Positions 29,722 to 40,385 of a stretch of DNA of 50,769 nt are shown here, piece by piece. The stretch covers positions 1 to 50,769 of the forward strand of contig NZ_PKGB01000016.1 of the NCBI RefSeq assembly GCF_002848135.1, written 5' to 3'. The notes beneath the pieces were generated by a model. That model saw only the letters and a list, made by a program, of their open reading frames with translations, had not been told where the DNA came from and ran no database searches. The translations under genes and the position numbers were made by a program. Origin of the DNA: Hydrogenovibrio sp. SC-1. GTDB lineage: Bacteria > Pseudomonadota > Gammaproteobacteria > Thiomicrospirales > Thiomicrospiraceae. How positions within the stretch are numbered: the first letter of the stretch is position 1; each line of letters opens with the position of its first letter.

Positions 29722-30459
29722 ATGAAAGCGCAAGACATTATTCAATCACAGGAAGGCCAAGCACTTAGACAATTACGCCGCAATAAATCGTGGCAACTGG
29801 TTTTTGTGGCCTTGTTTACAGCACTGTTAGCTTTTTTTGTGCTGATTGTCGCGATGATTGAAGTTGAAACCAATGCCAAAAAACGGGATTATCAGCGTCT
29901 TGTGAATAGCCTTTACCAAGAAATTAACTTTGAAAAAGAGCGCATGGGGCTGAGTTGGCTGCATACTGAAAACACGCTGACCAAAGGGATTCGGTTGACG
30001 ATTGCTTCAGAGGTTTTTGAAGAAACACCGTTATTTATGTCTGCTAGAGCTAGGGTCAATCCACGCTACATGCCTTATGTTAACCGCCTAGTCGAATTAC
30101 TCAATCGAATGCAACTGGAGACGGTTCGGCAACGCTATCCAAATTGGGTTGCGACCTTACGAGAGCCGGGCGATGACTTTGTTGTGACGGTTCGTGTTGA
30201 GGGGCATACGGATGCCAATCCCATGACGGGTGCAGGGATGTATCGATCAAACTACGAATTGAGTGCGTTGCGTGCCTATGCCATTATGGAGTTGCTTAGA
30301 ATCTACACACAACTTCCGAGCCGGCAATTCGCGATAGCAGGTTACGGCCCTTTCTACCCTTTGAACCCGCAGGATCCTTTTGCCGCAGAAAACCGTCGAG
30401 TTGAAATCTATATCGTGCCACAAGTGATTCCAGAGGCGATAGACGATGTCAACGGTTAG
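29722..30459 (+). CDS. MotB-like protein lacking the channel aspartate
   Basis: A 245-residue protein with a short cytoplasmic N-terminus, one membrane segment (about residues 25-46) and an OmpA/MotB peptidoglycan-binding domain (about 145-240: VEGHTDANP, NYELSALRAYAI, NRRVEIYI). In MotB the proton-binding Asp sits six residues after the Trp that opens the segment (W16/D22 in the ordinary MotB at 38818). Here that register is W24/A30, so the Asp is Ala. The downstream gene overlaps it by 14 bases and keeps the Asp. It may act as a passive partner in a mixed stator; this is inference. Confidence 0.85.
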   Translation: MKAQDIIQSQEGQALRQLRRNKSWQLVFVALFTALLAFFVLIVAMIEVETNAKKRDYQRLVNSLYQEINFEKERMGLSWLHTENTLTKGIRLTIASEVFEETPLFMSARARVNPRYMPYVNRLVELLNRMQLETVRQRYPNWVATLREPGDDFVVTVRVEGHTDANPMTGAGMYRSNYELSALRAYAIMELLRIYTQLPSRQFAIAGYGPFYPLNPQDPFAAENRRVEIYIVPQVIPEAIDDVNG

Positions 30460-31153
30460 ATCTGAAAAAGCACGGTCTGCTTGGCTATTTTCATTTGGTG
30501 ATGTGCTCACTTTATTGATTACCTTTTTTATTATGATGATCGTATTGAATAAAGGGGAAATCACGAAGGTGCAACGCTGGAGTGATATTCAGTTAAAAAT
30601 GGTGTATGACGGCCTAGCAGACGAGATGCAAAGTGCTCAGTTTGTCGAAATCGATTATCAAATGCAGGGTGCAATGATTAATGTCAATAATCCCAATGCG
30701 TTCTTGAAAGGGGGGTATGAGCCTTCGCCAGCTTTTGAGGCCGAATTAAATCGGGTTGGTAAAAGGCTCAAAATGATGGGACTCTTTAAGATTCAACCGA
30801 GTGAAATGCCCGATTATGTTCAAAACTATATGGAATCCGACGACCTGATCTGGCGGCCGGAAATCGCCATTGAAGGGCATACGGATAGTGATGCAATTGA
30901 CCCAAACTCTGCATTACGGAATAACTGGTTTCTCAGTACCATGCGAGCTCAAGCGGTGATGCAGATTTTGTTTAATGCCAGTGAGCTTGATCAATCGTTA
31001 TTTGGTATGGCGGGCTATGGAGAACACCGTCCTAAGGTCAATAATGACAGCTTTCAAGGTAAAGCACAAAATAGACGAGTGCAAATTTTGATTTCTGCAA
31101 CCTTCGAAAAGGCCTCACAAAGTGGCCGATCCGATTTAAAAAACACTAGATAG
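30446..31153 (+). CDS. Second MotB-like protein, channel aspartate present
   Basis: A 235-residue protein with one membrane segment (about residues 13-34) opening W13-LFSFG-D19, so the channel Asp is kept in the MotB register. The periplasmic OmpA-like domain (about 125-225) has IEGHTDSD, NWFLSTMRAQAV and NRRVQILI. It overlaps the previous MotB-like gene by 14 bases in another frame, pointing to coupled translation at a matched ratio. It is divergent in sequence from that gene, so it is not a recent duplicate. It converges on ung with a 2-base gap. Confidence 0.85.
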   Translation: MSTVRSEKARSAWLFSFGDVLTLLITFFIMMIVLNKGEITKVQRWSDIQLKMVYDGLADEMQSAQFVEIDYQMQGAMINVNNPNAFLKGGYEPSPAFEAELNRVGKRLKMMGLFKIQPSEMPDYVQNYMESDDLIWRPEIAIEGHTDSDAIDPNSALRNNWFLSTMRAQAVMQILFNASELDQSLFGMAGYGEHRPKVNNDSFQGKAQNRRVQILISATFEKASQSGRSDLKNTR

Positions 31154-31155
31154 GT

Positions 31156-31845
31156 TTATTTAGGCAGTTGCCAGTCAATCGGCGTCTGTTGGTGATGTTG
31201 CAGATAGGCGTTGGTTTGTGAAAAGGGACGACTGCCAAAAAAACCACGGTAAGCTGATAAAGGCGAGGGGTGAGGACTTCGAATAATGAAGTGTTTATCC
31301 TTTGGGATAATTTGTCCTTTCTTCTGAGCGTAAGCCCCCCATAAAATAAAAACTAAGTGTGTTTTCTGAGTTGCCAATGATTCAATAATGGCATCTGTAA
31401 AGGTTTCCCATCCTCGGCTTTGATGAGAGTTGGGTTTACCTGCTTCGACCGTTAGCACTGAATTGAGTAGTAATACTCCCTGGTCGGCCCAAGGTTGTAA
31501 ATAGCCACTGTGTTGATTACTGATATTTAAATCGGTTTGTAATTCTTTATTAATATTTTGCAGCGATTTTGGTAACGGCTGAACATCCGGCAATACTGAA
31601 AAGCTTAACCCATGCGCATGGCCTGGTGTTGGATAAGGATCCTGTCCCAAAATAATCACTTTCACCTTTTCGAATGGCGTTGAGTTTAAAGCATTAAACC
31701 AAAGCTGAGACTTGGGCAAGATTTGTTTGCCAGCCTGCTTTTCAGCGATCAAAAACTGTTTTAACTGTCGCATATAGGGTTTTTCAAATTCCGGTGCTAA
31801 AACATTTAACCAGGAAGGCGTGAGTTGAATGGGTTTATTTGGCAT
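31156..31845 (-). CDS. ung: Uracil-DNA glycosylase
   Basis: Family 1 UDG that removes uracil from DNA. It has the water-activating loop GQDPYPTPGHAHGLSFSV near residue 66 and the leucine-intercalation loop HPSPLSAYRGFFGSRPF near 190. The 229 residues match the family. A degenerate copy of the palindromic repeat lies 22-45 bases upstream of its start, between it and the divergent parE. Confidence 0.97.
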   Translation of the reverse strand: MPNKPIQLTPSWLNVLAPEFEKPYMRQLKQFLIAEKQAGKQILPKSQLWFNALNSTPFEKVKVIILGQDPYPTPGHAHGLSFSVLPDVQPLPKSLQNINKELQTDLNISNQHSGYLQPWADQGVLLLNSVLTVEAGKPNSHQSRGWETFTDAIIESLATQKTHLVFILWGAYAQKKGQIIPKDKHFIIRSPHPSPLSAYRGFFGSRPFSQTNAYLQHHQQTPIDWQLPK

Positions 31846-31866
31846 GAGAAACCTTTAAGCAGAGTA

Positions 31867-31890
31867 AAAATGACCAGGCCTGGGCGTTTT
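31867..31890. repeat. Palindromic repeat copy 4 (degenerate), between divergent ung and parE
   Basis: The left half (AAAATGACCAGG) matches the family, but the right arm reads GGGCG instead of GGTCA, giving one mismatch and one G-T pair. It lies between divergently transcribed genes, so it cannot be a simple end-of-gene terminator. Confidence 0.8.
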
Positions 31891-31938
31891 AATGAAGCTC
31901 TGGTGACGACGAGGTTAAAATTGTACTCGGTAAGTGGT

Positions 31939-31967
31939 TTGAATCCAAATGTGTTACGGGGTAATAT
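31939..31967 (+). promoter_or_regulatory. Probable parE promoter
   Basis: TTGAAT, 17-base spacer, TAATAT, about 68 bases before the parE GTG start. Confidence 0.55.
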
Positions 31968-31992
31968 AGCGCCTTGTCTTTATTACGTTTAG

Positions 31993-33921
<1,929 letters not shown>

Positions 33922-33935
33922 GGCTGGTTTGATGG

Positions 33936-34289
33936 TTATTTCGGTTTGGTTTTTAAGCTTAACTCATGAAGCCGTTTTTTATAGTTTATAAAGTCTTCAA
34001 TAATCGCTTGTTCATGTGGCGTGGTTTCGATAAATTCGATGGCTAAAGAGTACCCATTGGGGGTATCATGCACCGCTCTAACATAGCCGAATAAGTCCAT
34101 ATCATTAAATATCTTGAGCGCTGGGAGTTCGAAAAAGACTTCCAATCGAGTACCGACAGAAGCTCTTTTGTTTGACTCAGCTTCAATTCCGGTTTTGGAT
34201 ATGGCTTTCAACCGACCTTGTGCCGTGACAGTATGACCTTTTAATTCAATGTGTCTATCGGTAGCAACGGATGGTGATTGAAATAGCAT
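33936..34289 (-). CDS. Degenerate PilZ-like protein
   Basis: A 117-residue protein with PilZ-type strand order. GRLKAISKTGIEAES resembles the DxSxxG loop but lacks the Asp, and the RxxxR motif is absent, so c-di-GMP binding is doubtful. The later GYVRAVHDTPNGYSLAIEFIE matches the end of the PilZ barrel. It is last in a minus-strand pair, 9 bases after the PilZ gene at 34299-34646. The family assignment is by pattern only. Confidence 0.6.
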   Translation of the reverse strand: MLFQSPSVATDRHIELKGHTVTAQGRLKAISKTGIEAESNKRASVGTRLEVFFELPALKIFNDMDLFGYVRAVHDTPNGYSLAIEFIETTPHEQAIIEDFINYKKRLHELSLKTKPK

Positions 34290-34298
34290 AGGCGCTTC

Positions 34299-34646
34299 TT
34301 ATTGGTCGTGTAAGTGTTTTCGGACAAAGTCATCGAGAACAGAGGTTAAATAATTCGAGGCATCTTTAAATTGAACACCAATAAGATATTGGTGTTGTAC
34401 ATGTGCCGTTCGAGCAACTATGCCGCATAGAATGATATCTTTGTTATTGATGTTAGGGAGTGAAAAGATGAGTTGTATTTCATTTCCCTTTTCAATCAAG
34501 GTATCACTTAGAATGCCGACCCCGATCGTCGATAGGTCAATCATTTTAGCGGTAATGGTTGCTTGAGCAAGTTGTAGAGTGATAGGGCGTTCGGTTGAAA
34601 CTCTTTCGGCATTTCTTTTCTCAATGTCAAAAGTGGGCTGAGTCAT
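34299..34646 (-). CDS. PilZ domain protein, paralogue A
   Basis: A 115-residue single-domain protein. It has R-NAE-R (RxxxR) near residues 11-15 and IDLSTIGVG (DxSxxG) near 37-44, so it is predicted to bind c-di-GMP. It is a close paralogue of the gene at 34858-35205, sharing NAERVSTERPIT, IFSLPNINNK-like and RTAHVQHQYLIG segments. Stretches of the upstream DNA are also shared, so it arose by tandem duplication. Its target could be motility, given motAB nearby, but no direct evidence shows this. Confidence 0.8.
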   Translation of the reverse strand: MTQPTFDIEKRNAERVSTERPITLQLAQATITAKMIDLSTIGVGILSDTLIEKGNEIQLIFSLPNINNKDIILCGIVARTAHVQHQYLIGVQFKDASNYLTSVLDDFVRKHLHDQ

Positions 34647-34857
34647 AGCGAAGGTTTAACCTTTAACGTTTATTGTCTAAACCGATATGATAAATTAACT
34701 GATCCTATTTGGAAACACATTAAATTAGCTGAAATCGAAACAGCTATTGATTTATGTTGATAGCCGTTTTTAGATTACCTGTTGTTTTGCATGCTGGTTT
34801 TGGCATCTAAACAGTATTTGATTGCTCGTGTAGGCACCCCCGAAGAATCATGGGTGT

Positions 34858-35205
34858 TTACTGGTAGCGTTGGTGGGAGTGGATAAAATCATTTATGACA
34901 GATTGAATGTAGTTAGAGAGGTCTTTAAACTGTATGCCAATTAAGTATTGGTGTTGAACGTGGGCAGTTCGAGTGGCAATGCCACACAAGACAAGCTCTT
35001 TATTATTAATATTTGGCAGGGAAAACGTAATTTGAATTTCATTCCCTTCTAAAATAGGCTTCTCACTGAGAACCCCAATGCCGACTAAGGATAAATCGAT
35101 CATTTTGGCGGTAATGGTTGATTGATTAGATTGGACGGTAATTGGGCGTTCGGTTGAAACTCTTTCGGCATTTCTTTTATCGATGTCAAAAGTTGGTTGT
35201 ATCAT
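34858..35205 (-). CDS. PilZ domain protein, paralogue B
   Basis: A 115-residue tandem paralogue of the previous gene, with RxxxR (RNAER) and DLSLVGIG intact, so it is predicted to bind c-di-GMP. The reading frame is open further upstream to 35265, but ATG at 35205 is preferred because the paralogue begins at the same residue (M-Q-P-T-F-D-I). A 210-base spacer without recognised elements separates the two copies. It is divergent from the HMA gene. Confidence 0.8.
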   Translation of the reverse strand: MIQPTFDIDKRNAERVSTERPITVQSNQSTITAKMIDLSLVGIGVLSEKPILEGNEIQITFSLPNINNKELVLCGIATRTAHVQHQYLIGIQFKDLSNYIQSVINDFIHSHQRYQ

Positions 35206-35368
35206 AGGGCGGTTTAACCTTTTAAGTTTATTTCCGAAACCGCTATGATAAAGTAACTGAACCAATTTGGGAATAAATTATCCGTTCTAAAATGACTGTT
35301 TGTGCAGGTTGTTGGTTTATTCAAATGTGGTGACTTGAGTTGATTCATATTGTCACTAGGAGGTAATC

Positions 35369-35647
35369 ATGTATTTTGAAGTCGTAGTGGAAAATATAAA
35401 ATGTGGTGGTTGCGCTAACAGCATTCAAAACCAGCTAAACAGTTTGGAGGGGGTGAGCGATGCCCAAGTTGATATCGAGGCTGGAAAAGTCAGCTGTACT
35501 TTAGCGACAGAAGCGTTAAAGGAGCCTGTGAAGCTCAGTTTGCTTAAACAAGGTTATCCAGAGGTTGGAATGGTTGAAGGGTTAGGCGCAATGGGTGCCA
35601 AAGCAAAGTCCTATGTATCTTGTGCAATCGGAAAGATGCAGAAATAA
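35369..35647 (+). CDS. Heavy-metal-associated (HMA) domain protein
   Basis: A 92-residue protein whose first 65 residues form an HMA ferredoxin-like fold, with the metal-binding pair in IKCGGCANSI near residues 11-20. It is probably a copper or other soft-metal chaperone. The C-terminal extension (GAMGAKAKSYVSCAIGKMQK) contains another Cys and is not typical of CopZ. It has a perfect AGGAGG ribosome site. It lies 28 bases before parC, and no metal-transport ATPase is nearby, so its partner is unknown. Confidence 0.82.
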   Translation: MYFEVVVENIKCGGCANSIQNQLNSLEGVSDAQVDIEAGKVSCTLATEALKEPVKLSLLKQGYPEVGMVEGLGAMGAKAKSYVSCAIGKMQK

Positions 35648-35675
35648 GTTTAACTGAATCAATTAAGAGAAAGAA

Positions 35676-37904
35676 ATGAGTCAGCAAATGATTAATTATG
35701 AAGGGATAGAGCAACAGTCGGTCGCACAGTTTACAGAAAAAGCGTATTTAGACTATGCGATGTACGTTATTTTGGATAGAGCCTTGCCGCATATTGGGGA
35801 TGGTTTGAAGCCAGTACAACGTCGTATCATATTTGCCATGTCTGAATTGGGATTGAAATCAACCGGCAAGCATAAAAAATCGGCAAGAACGGTTGGGGAT
35901 GTCTTAGGTAAATTCCATCCACATGGCGATTCGGCTTGTTATGAAGCGATGGTGCTGATGGCTCAATCTTTTTCATTTCGTTACCCTTTGGTTGATGGTC
36001 AGGGTAACTGGGGGTCGGTTGATGACCCAAAATCATTTGCAGCGATGCGTTATACCGAAGCTAAACTGTCAAAATTTAGTGATGTTCTGTTGGAAGAAGC
36101 CGCCCAAGGAACCGTTGATTGGGTGGCGAACTTTGATGGGAGCTTAGAGGAACCCTCGGTCTTGCCAGCAAGGGTGCCACACGTATTGTTGAATGGCACT
36201 TCAGGGATAGCCGTCGGGATGGCGACCGATATCCCACCGCATAATTTAAATGAGGTGGTGGCAGCCTGTATTGCATTGTTAGAGAATGATCAATTAACCG
36301 TTGAGCAACTGTGTGATCATGTTCAAGGGCCCGATTATCCAAATAATGCATGGGTTATTACGCCTAAGGCAGAACGCTTAAAACTTTATGAATCGGGCAG
36401 TGGTTCGATTCGTCAAAGAGCGCGCTATTTTGTTGAGGATGGCGTGAACGTGGTCATTGATGCGTTGCCTTTCCAGGTTTCAGGGGCAAAAATATTAGAG
36501 CAGATTGCGTCACAGATGCGGGCTAAAAAACTGCCAATGGTGGTGGATTTACGAGATGAATCGGATCATGAGAATCCCGTTCGATTGGTCATCGAATTAC
36601 GATCCAAGCGAGTGGATGCCGAAATGGCAATGTTGCATTTGTTTGCAACTACGGATCTTGAAAAAAGCTACCGAGTGAATTTGAATGTGATTGGTCTCAA
36701 TGGCCGTCCACAAGTAAAAAGCTTAAAAACCATGCTTTCCGAGTGGTTGGTGTTTCGGACAGAAACTGTTCGTAGGCGGCTACAGTATCGCTTAGATAAA
36801 GTGTTAGCACGGTTGCATATCCTGGATGGTTTGTTGATCGCTTTTTTAAATATTGATGAGGTGATTGCCATTATTCGTGAAGAAGACCGCCCCAAGCCGG
36901 TTTTGATTGAACGATTTGGTTTGTCGCAAATTCAAGCAGAGGCCGTATTAGAATTAAAACTACGTCATCTTGCTCGATTAGAAGAGATGCGAATTCGTTC
37001 TGAGCAGGAAGACTTGGAAAAAGAGCGCCAAAAAATTGAAAAGACGTTGGCTAGTTCAGCTCGAATGAAAACCTTGGTGAAAAAAGAATTATTAGCAGAT
37101 GCGGATGTGTATGGTAATGAGCGCCGGTCTTTGATTCTAGATGCCCCAGCGGCCCAGGCGCTTAGCGAACAAGATTTGTTACCTTCAGAATCAATTACAG
37201 TGGTGTTATCGGATAATGGTTGGGTTAGAGCTGCGAAGGGGCATGATGTTGATGGTCGTTCTCTCAGTTATAAATCCGGAGATGCATTCCGAGCACAGGT
37301 ATCAGGGCAAAGTCGTCAAATGGCGATCTTTTTAGATTCTACGGGACGAGCTTATAGTGTGGCAGCGCATACGCTACCGTCTGCAAGAAGTCATGGTGAA
37401 CCTTTAACCGGACGACTCAGTTTAGCGAAAGGTGCTCAGTTTACCCAGGTTTTACTGGGAGCTGGCGAAGAAAAGGTCGTTTTGGCCTCCAGTGGTGGCT
37501 ATGGTTTTATTACTCAGTTAGCGAATTTGATCTCAAAAAACAAAGCAGGAAAGGCGGTGATGACCTTACCTAAAGGAGGAGCCCTATTGCCTCCTGCAGC
37601 ATATCAGCAAGGAGACTGGATTGCCGTTGCGACCGATGAGCCTAGGCTGCTGGTGTTTGATGGACAGGAATTGCCGGAACTTGCAAAAGGTAAGGGCAAT
37701 AAGTTAATTCAGTTGCCAAAAAATTGTCAGGTTACGGCTGTGTTTGCCTTCTCACCTGGCCAAAAGATCGAGTTGGTGGCAGGAGATTATGCGAAGTCGT
37801 TTGGTCTCAGTGCGATTGAAGAAGCTTACGCAAATCGGGCAAAACGCGGGATTCCTTTGCCTAGAACTTTAAAGAAATGTACACAGATACGACTCCAAGA
37901 ATAA
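35676..37904 (+). CDS. parC: DNA topoisomerase IV subunit A
   Basis: The DNA-cleaving subunit of topoisomerase IV. The catalytic Tyr is in the [11 protein letters not shown] block near residue 124. The quinolone-determining region reads [19 protein letters not shown], with the Ser and Glu positions in the wild-type state. The 742-residue length and the simple C-terminal domain fit ParC rather than GyrA. It shares the region with parE, but three PilZ-type genes and an HMA gene separate them. Confidence 0.97.
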   Translation: MSQQMINYEGIEQQSVAQFTEKAYLDYAMYVILDRALPHIGDGLKPVQRRIIFAMSELGLKSTGKHKKSARTVGDVLGKFHPHGDSACYEAMVLMAQSFSFRYPLVDGQGNWGSVDDPKSFAAMRYTEAKLSKFSDVLLEEAAQGTVDWVANFDGSLEEPSVLPARVPHVLLNGTSGIAVGMATDIPPHNLNEVVAACIALLENDQLTVEQLCDHVQGPDYPNNAWVITPKAERLKLYESGSGSIRQRARYFVEDGVNVVIDALPFQVSGAKILEQIASQMRAKKLPMVVDLRDESDHENPVRLVIELRSKRVDAEMAMLHLFATTDLEKSYRVNLNVIGLNGRPQVKSLKTMLSEWLVFRTETVRRRLQYRLDKVLARLHILDGLLIAFLNIDEVIAIIREEDRPKPVLIERFGLSQIQAEAVLELKLRHLARLEEMRIRSEQEDLEKERQKIEKTLASSARMKTLVKKELLADADVYGNERRSLILDAPAAQALSEQDLLPSESITVVLSDNGWVRAAKGHDVDGRSLSYKSGDAFRAQVSGQSRQMAIFLDSTGRAYSVAAHTLPSARSHGEPLTGRLSLAKGAQFTQVLLGAGEEKVVLASSGGYGFITQLANLISKNKAGKAVMTLPKGGALLPPAAYQQGDWIAVATDEPRLLVFDGQELPELAKGKGNKLIQLPKNCQVTAVFAFSPGQKIELVAGDYAKSFGLSAIEEAYANRAKRGIPLPRTLKKCTQIRLQE

Positions 37905-37927
37905 TATCCATCCAGTTGGTATTGATA

Positions 37928-37955
37928 TTGCTTGTATTCGGCTAGTTTATAGAAT
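37928..37955 (+). promoter_or_regulatory. Possible promoter of motAB
   Basis: TTGCTT, 16-base spacer, TAGAAT, about 20 bases before the motA start. No sigma-28 GCCGATAA-type box was seen, which is noteworthy for stator genes. Confidence 0.35.
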
Positions 37956-37975
37956 ACGGTTGAAAAGTAGCCATT

Positions 37976-38818
37976 ATGATTTCAAAAATTATTGCAATAC
38001 TCATCATTATTGGGAGTTCCGTCGGCGGATTTATCTGGTCCGGCGGATCGCTTGGTTCATTATGGCATCCTGCTGAATTGTTGGTGATACTTGGGCTTGG
38101 ATTAGGTGTATTTTTAAGTTCAACACCTGTTTATATCTGGAAAAAAACACTGGTGTTTACTGGGCGTTTTTTCAGTGGGGGGCGGGTTAATAAAAAAACC
38201 TATGTTGAAGTGCTGAGTTTGTTAGATGATTTGGCCAGATTAGTACGTGCAGACGGTCTTTTGGCATTGGATCGGCATATGGAGGATCCTGACAACAGTA
38301 CTATTTTTACCAAATACCCGCTTATTATGAAGCATCGGGAGTTGAAGAAATTTATTGTTGATAATTTTAGCTTTCTGCTTTTAAACCCACCGCAGTCACT
38401 TAATTTTGAAAACTATCTAGATAATCAGATTCATGATGTTTATCAGTCTATGATGGAAGTTCCGAAAGCGACAGGAAAAATTGCTAACTTGATGCCTGGT
38501 TTCGGGATTATTGCGGCGGTAATGGGGGTCATCTTGACAATGAATTTGCTCGGTGGCGATATGGATGTGTCTCTGATCGGGACATCAATTGGTGCCGCAT
38601 TAGTCGGTACCTTGACTGGGATATTCTTTGCATTTTCGGTGATCGCCCCGTTCACCCATGCGGTTGAAATTATGATTCGCCAGGATAAGGCGATGTTTTC
38701 TGTGGTAGCGTCTTTTTTACTCGCCTTTTCTTATGGGGTTTCTCCTGCATTAGCTTTTGAAGTCGGTCGGCAACGAGTGCCGCCCGAATTTGAGATAACT
38801 CGGTCAGGAAATGAATAA
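37976..38818 (+). CDS. motA: Flagellar motor stator protein MotA
   Basis: A 280-residue inner-membrane protein of the longer, proton-type MotA family. Membrane segments lie at about residues 3-20, 33-52, 168-192 and 200-225. PGFGIIAAVMGVILTMNLLGG precedes the last pair and GTLTGIFFAFSVIAPF forms the fourth. The cytoplasmic loop includes RADGLLALDRHMEDP and KKFIVDNF, typical of MotA. The stop overlaps the motB ATG by one base (TAATG). It is the canonical counterpart to the Mot-like operon at 28.9 kb. Confidence 0.92.
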   Translation: MISKIIAILIIIGSSVGGFIWSGGSLGSLWHPAELLVILGLGLGVFLSSTPVYIWKKTLVFTGRFFSGGRVNKKTYVEVLSLLDDLARLVRADGLLALDRHMEDPDNSTIFTKYPLIMKHRELKKFIVDNFSFLLLNPPQSLNFENYLDNQIHDVYQSMMEVPKATGKIANLMPGFGIIAAVMGVILTMNLLGGDMDVSLIGTSIGAALVGTLTGIFFAFSVIAPFTHAVEIMIRQDKAMFSVVASFLLAFSYGVSPALAFEVGRQRVPPEFEITRSGNE

Positions 38819-39591
38819 TGTCAAGAAAGGATGACCATGATGTACATGATGAGGGCGGCGCTTGGGAAATCGCTCTAGCCGACCTAATGACGACCTTGAT
38901 GGTGTTCTTCTTGGTCATGTGGCTGTTGTCCATTGTGGATACGGACAAGCGTAAAGCATTTGTGAATGGCTTAATGGGGGCGGGAACCTCTGGTGATGTC
39001 CTTGTGGAAGAGATTACCGGTAAACACGTTCAAACTGACTCTATTGAACCGATTGCCGAGTTAAAACAGCCGATTACCACTGATGAAATTAAGGAAGTCT
39101 TGTCTGAAGTTGATCCCAAGGATATCGATGTTGAAGAAACTGAGGACTACACCAAAATTACTTTGCGATCGGATAGCTTTTTTGAAAGTGGTCGCGCGTC
39201 AATTACCGATAGTACCCGTGAGCAACTCGAACAATTGGGTGAGTCTTTGGCTGGCCGTGAACAAGGGCTAACGATTACCGGTTATACCGATAGTATTCCG
39301 ATTAATAATTTACAATTCCCATCAAACTGGGAGCTTTCTGCCGCTCGAGCGGCAACCATCGCTCGTACCTTTATTTATATGGGGGTTGAAGCCGGGTTGG
39401 TGACGATTGAAGGGAAAGCGGATAATGAACCCGTCGCGCCCAATTCAACGGCTTATGGTCGATCATTAAATCGTCGTGTTATTATCCTGGTGGATAAGAA
39501 AGCTAAAGAAAAGCTCCCTGAAGCGTCTTCAAACAGCAGACCCACTGCTGCGCAAATACCTGCCGCTCGATCAAATAGCATTCGACCTTAA
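38818..39591 (+). CDS. motB: Flagellar motor stator protein MotB
   Basis: A 257-residue MotB with the proton channel segment W16-EIALA-D22-LMTTLMVFFLVMWL intact. The plug and linker follow, then an OmpA-like peptidoglycan-binding domain (about 115-225: TITGYTDSIPI, NWELSAARAATIAR, NRRVIILVD). A low-complexity C-terminal tail ends it. It starts on the motA stop. Its 3' end overlaps the convergent moeB by 4 bases. Confidence 0.93.
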   Translation: MSRKDDHDVHDEGGAWEIALADLMTTLMVFFLVMWLLSIVDTDKRKAFVNGLMGAGTSGDVLVEEITGKHVQTDSIEPIAELKQPITTDEIKEVLSEVDPKDIDVEETEDYTKITLRSDSFFESGRASITDSTREQLEQLGESLAGREQGLTITGYTDSIPINNLQFPSNWELSAARAATIARTFIYMGVEAGLVTIEGKADNEPVAPNSTAYGRSLNRRVIILVDKKAKEKLPEASSNSRPTAAQIPAARSNSIRP

Positions 39592-40346
39592 GAACAGGTT
39601 GGGCATTGCGGATCTTGTGGTAGTTTTAAGGTGCGGATTTGCATCGTAAGACCATCAATTATCATCAATTTTCCTGTTAGTGTAGGCAGTTTCAACAGGG
39701 CTTTAATGGCCTCCATTGCCTGCATGGAACCAATCATGCCAACTAAAGGCGCAACGACACCATTTTGGCTACAGGTTTCATTTTCTGTTGATGATGATTT
39801 GTAGAGACATTGGTAGCAGGGCGTATTTTCAACCCTAAAATCGTAGGTGGTTAATTGTCCTTCCCAACGAATTGCAGCACCAGAAACTAAGGGCTTTTTG
39901 TGCTGAAAGCAGGCCTTATTCAGAGCATAGCGACTGGTAAAGTTGTCGGTACAATCCAATAGGATGTCGGCTTGCTGTACCAAGTCATTGAGTTCGGTTT
40001 CGTTGAGTTGATGGCTGATTGTGTGTATTTGAATATGTCGATTTAAATCTTCTAGTTGTTTTTTGGCAGAAATTACTTTGGCTTGTCCTAGTTGGTTCTC
40101 AGTGTGAATGATCTGGCGCTGTAGGTTAGAGTCATCAACGGTATCAAAGTCTACCAATGTAAGGGTACCAATGCCTGCTGCGGCTAAATAGAGTGCTGCG
40201 GGAGAACCTAACCCGCCGAGACCAATGATCGCCGCATGAGATTGAGATAGTGTCAGCTGGCCCTGGTAGTCAATTTCAGAGAGTAATACTTGGCGGCTGT
40301 ACCGGCTAAGTTCGTCATCATTCAGTTCAGTTTTCTGGCTATTCAT
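39588..40346 (-). CDS. moeB: MoeB/ThiF-family adenylyltransferase
   Basis: An E1-like enzyme that adenylates the C-terminus of a sulfur-carrier protein (MoaD or ThiS). It has IGLGGLGSPAALYLAAAGIG near residue 40, VDFDTVDDSNLQRQI near 66 and CTDNFTSRYALNKAC near 130. The zinc pairs are CYQC near 182 and CPTC at the C-terminus. The choice between MoeB and ThiF cannot be made from sequence alone. It is last in the hemA-prfA-prmC-moeB run, a conserved order. Confidence 0.9.
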   Translation of the reverse strand: MNSQKTELNDDELSRYSRQVLLSEIDYQGQLTLSQSHAAIIGLGGLGSPAALYLAAAGIGTLTLVDFDTVDDSNLQRQIIHTENQLGQAKVISAKKQLEDLNRHIQIHTISHQLNETELNDLVQQADILLDCTDNFTSRYALNKACFQHKKPLVSGAAIRWEGQLTTYDFRVENTPCYQCLYKSSSTENETCSQNGVVAPLVGMIGSMQAMEAIKALLKLPTLTGKLMIIDGLTMQIRTLKLPQDPQCPTCS

Positions 40347-40385
40347 GGTGGGGGTGTGACTTCCATAAAAAATTTCGGGTGAAAA

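Noticed and set aside
34834-34858. CACCC/GGGTG hairpin at the 3' end of PilZ paralogue B
   Set aside because: A long unpaired loop and no T tract in the direction of transcription; weak as a terminator.
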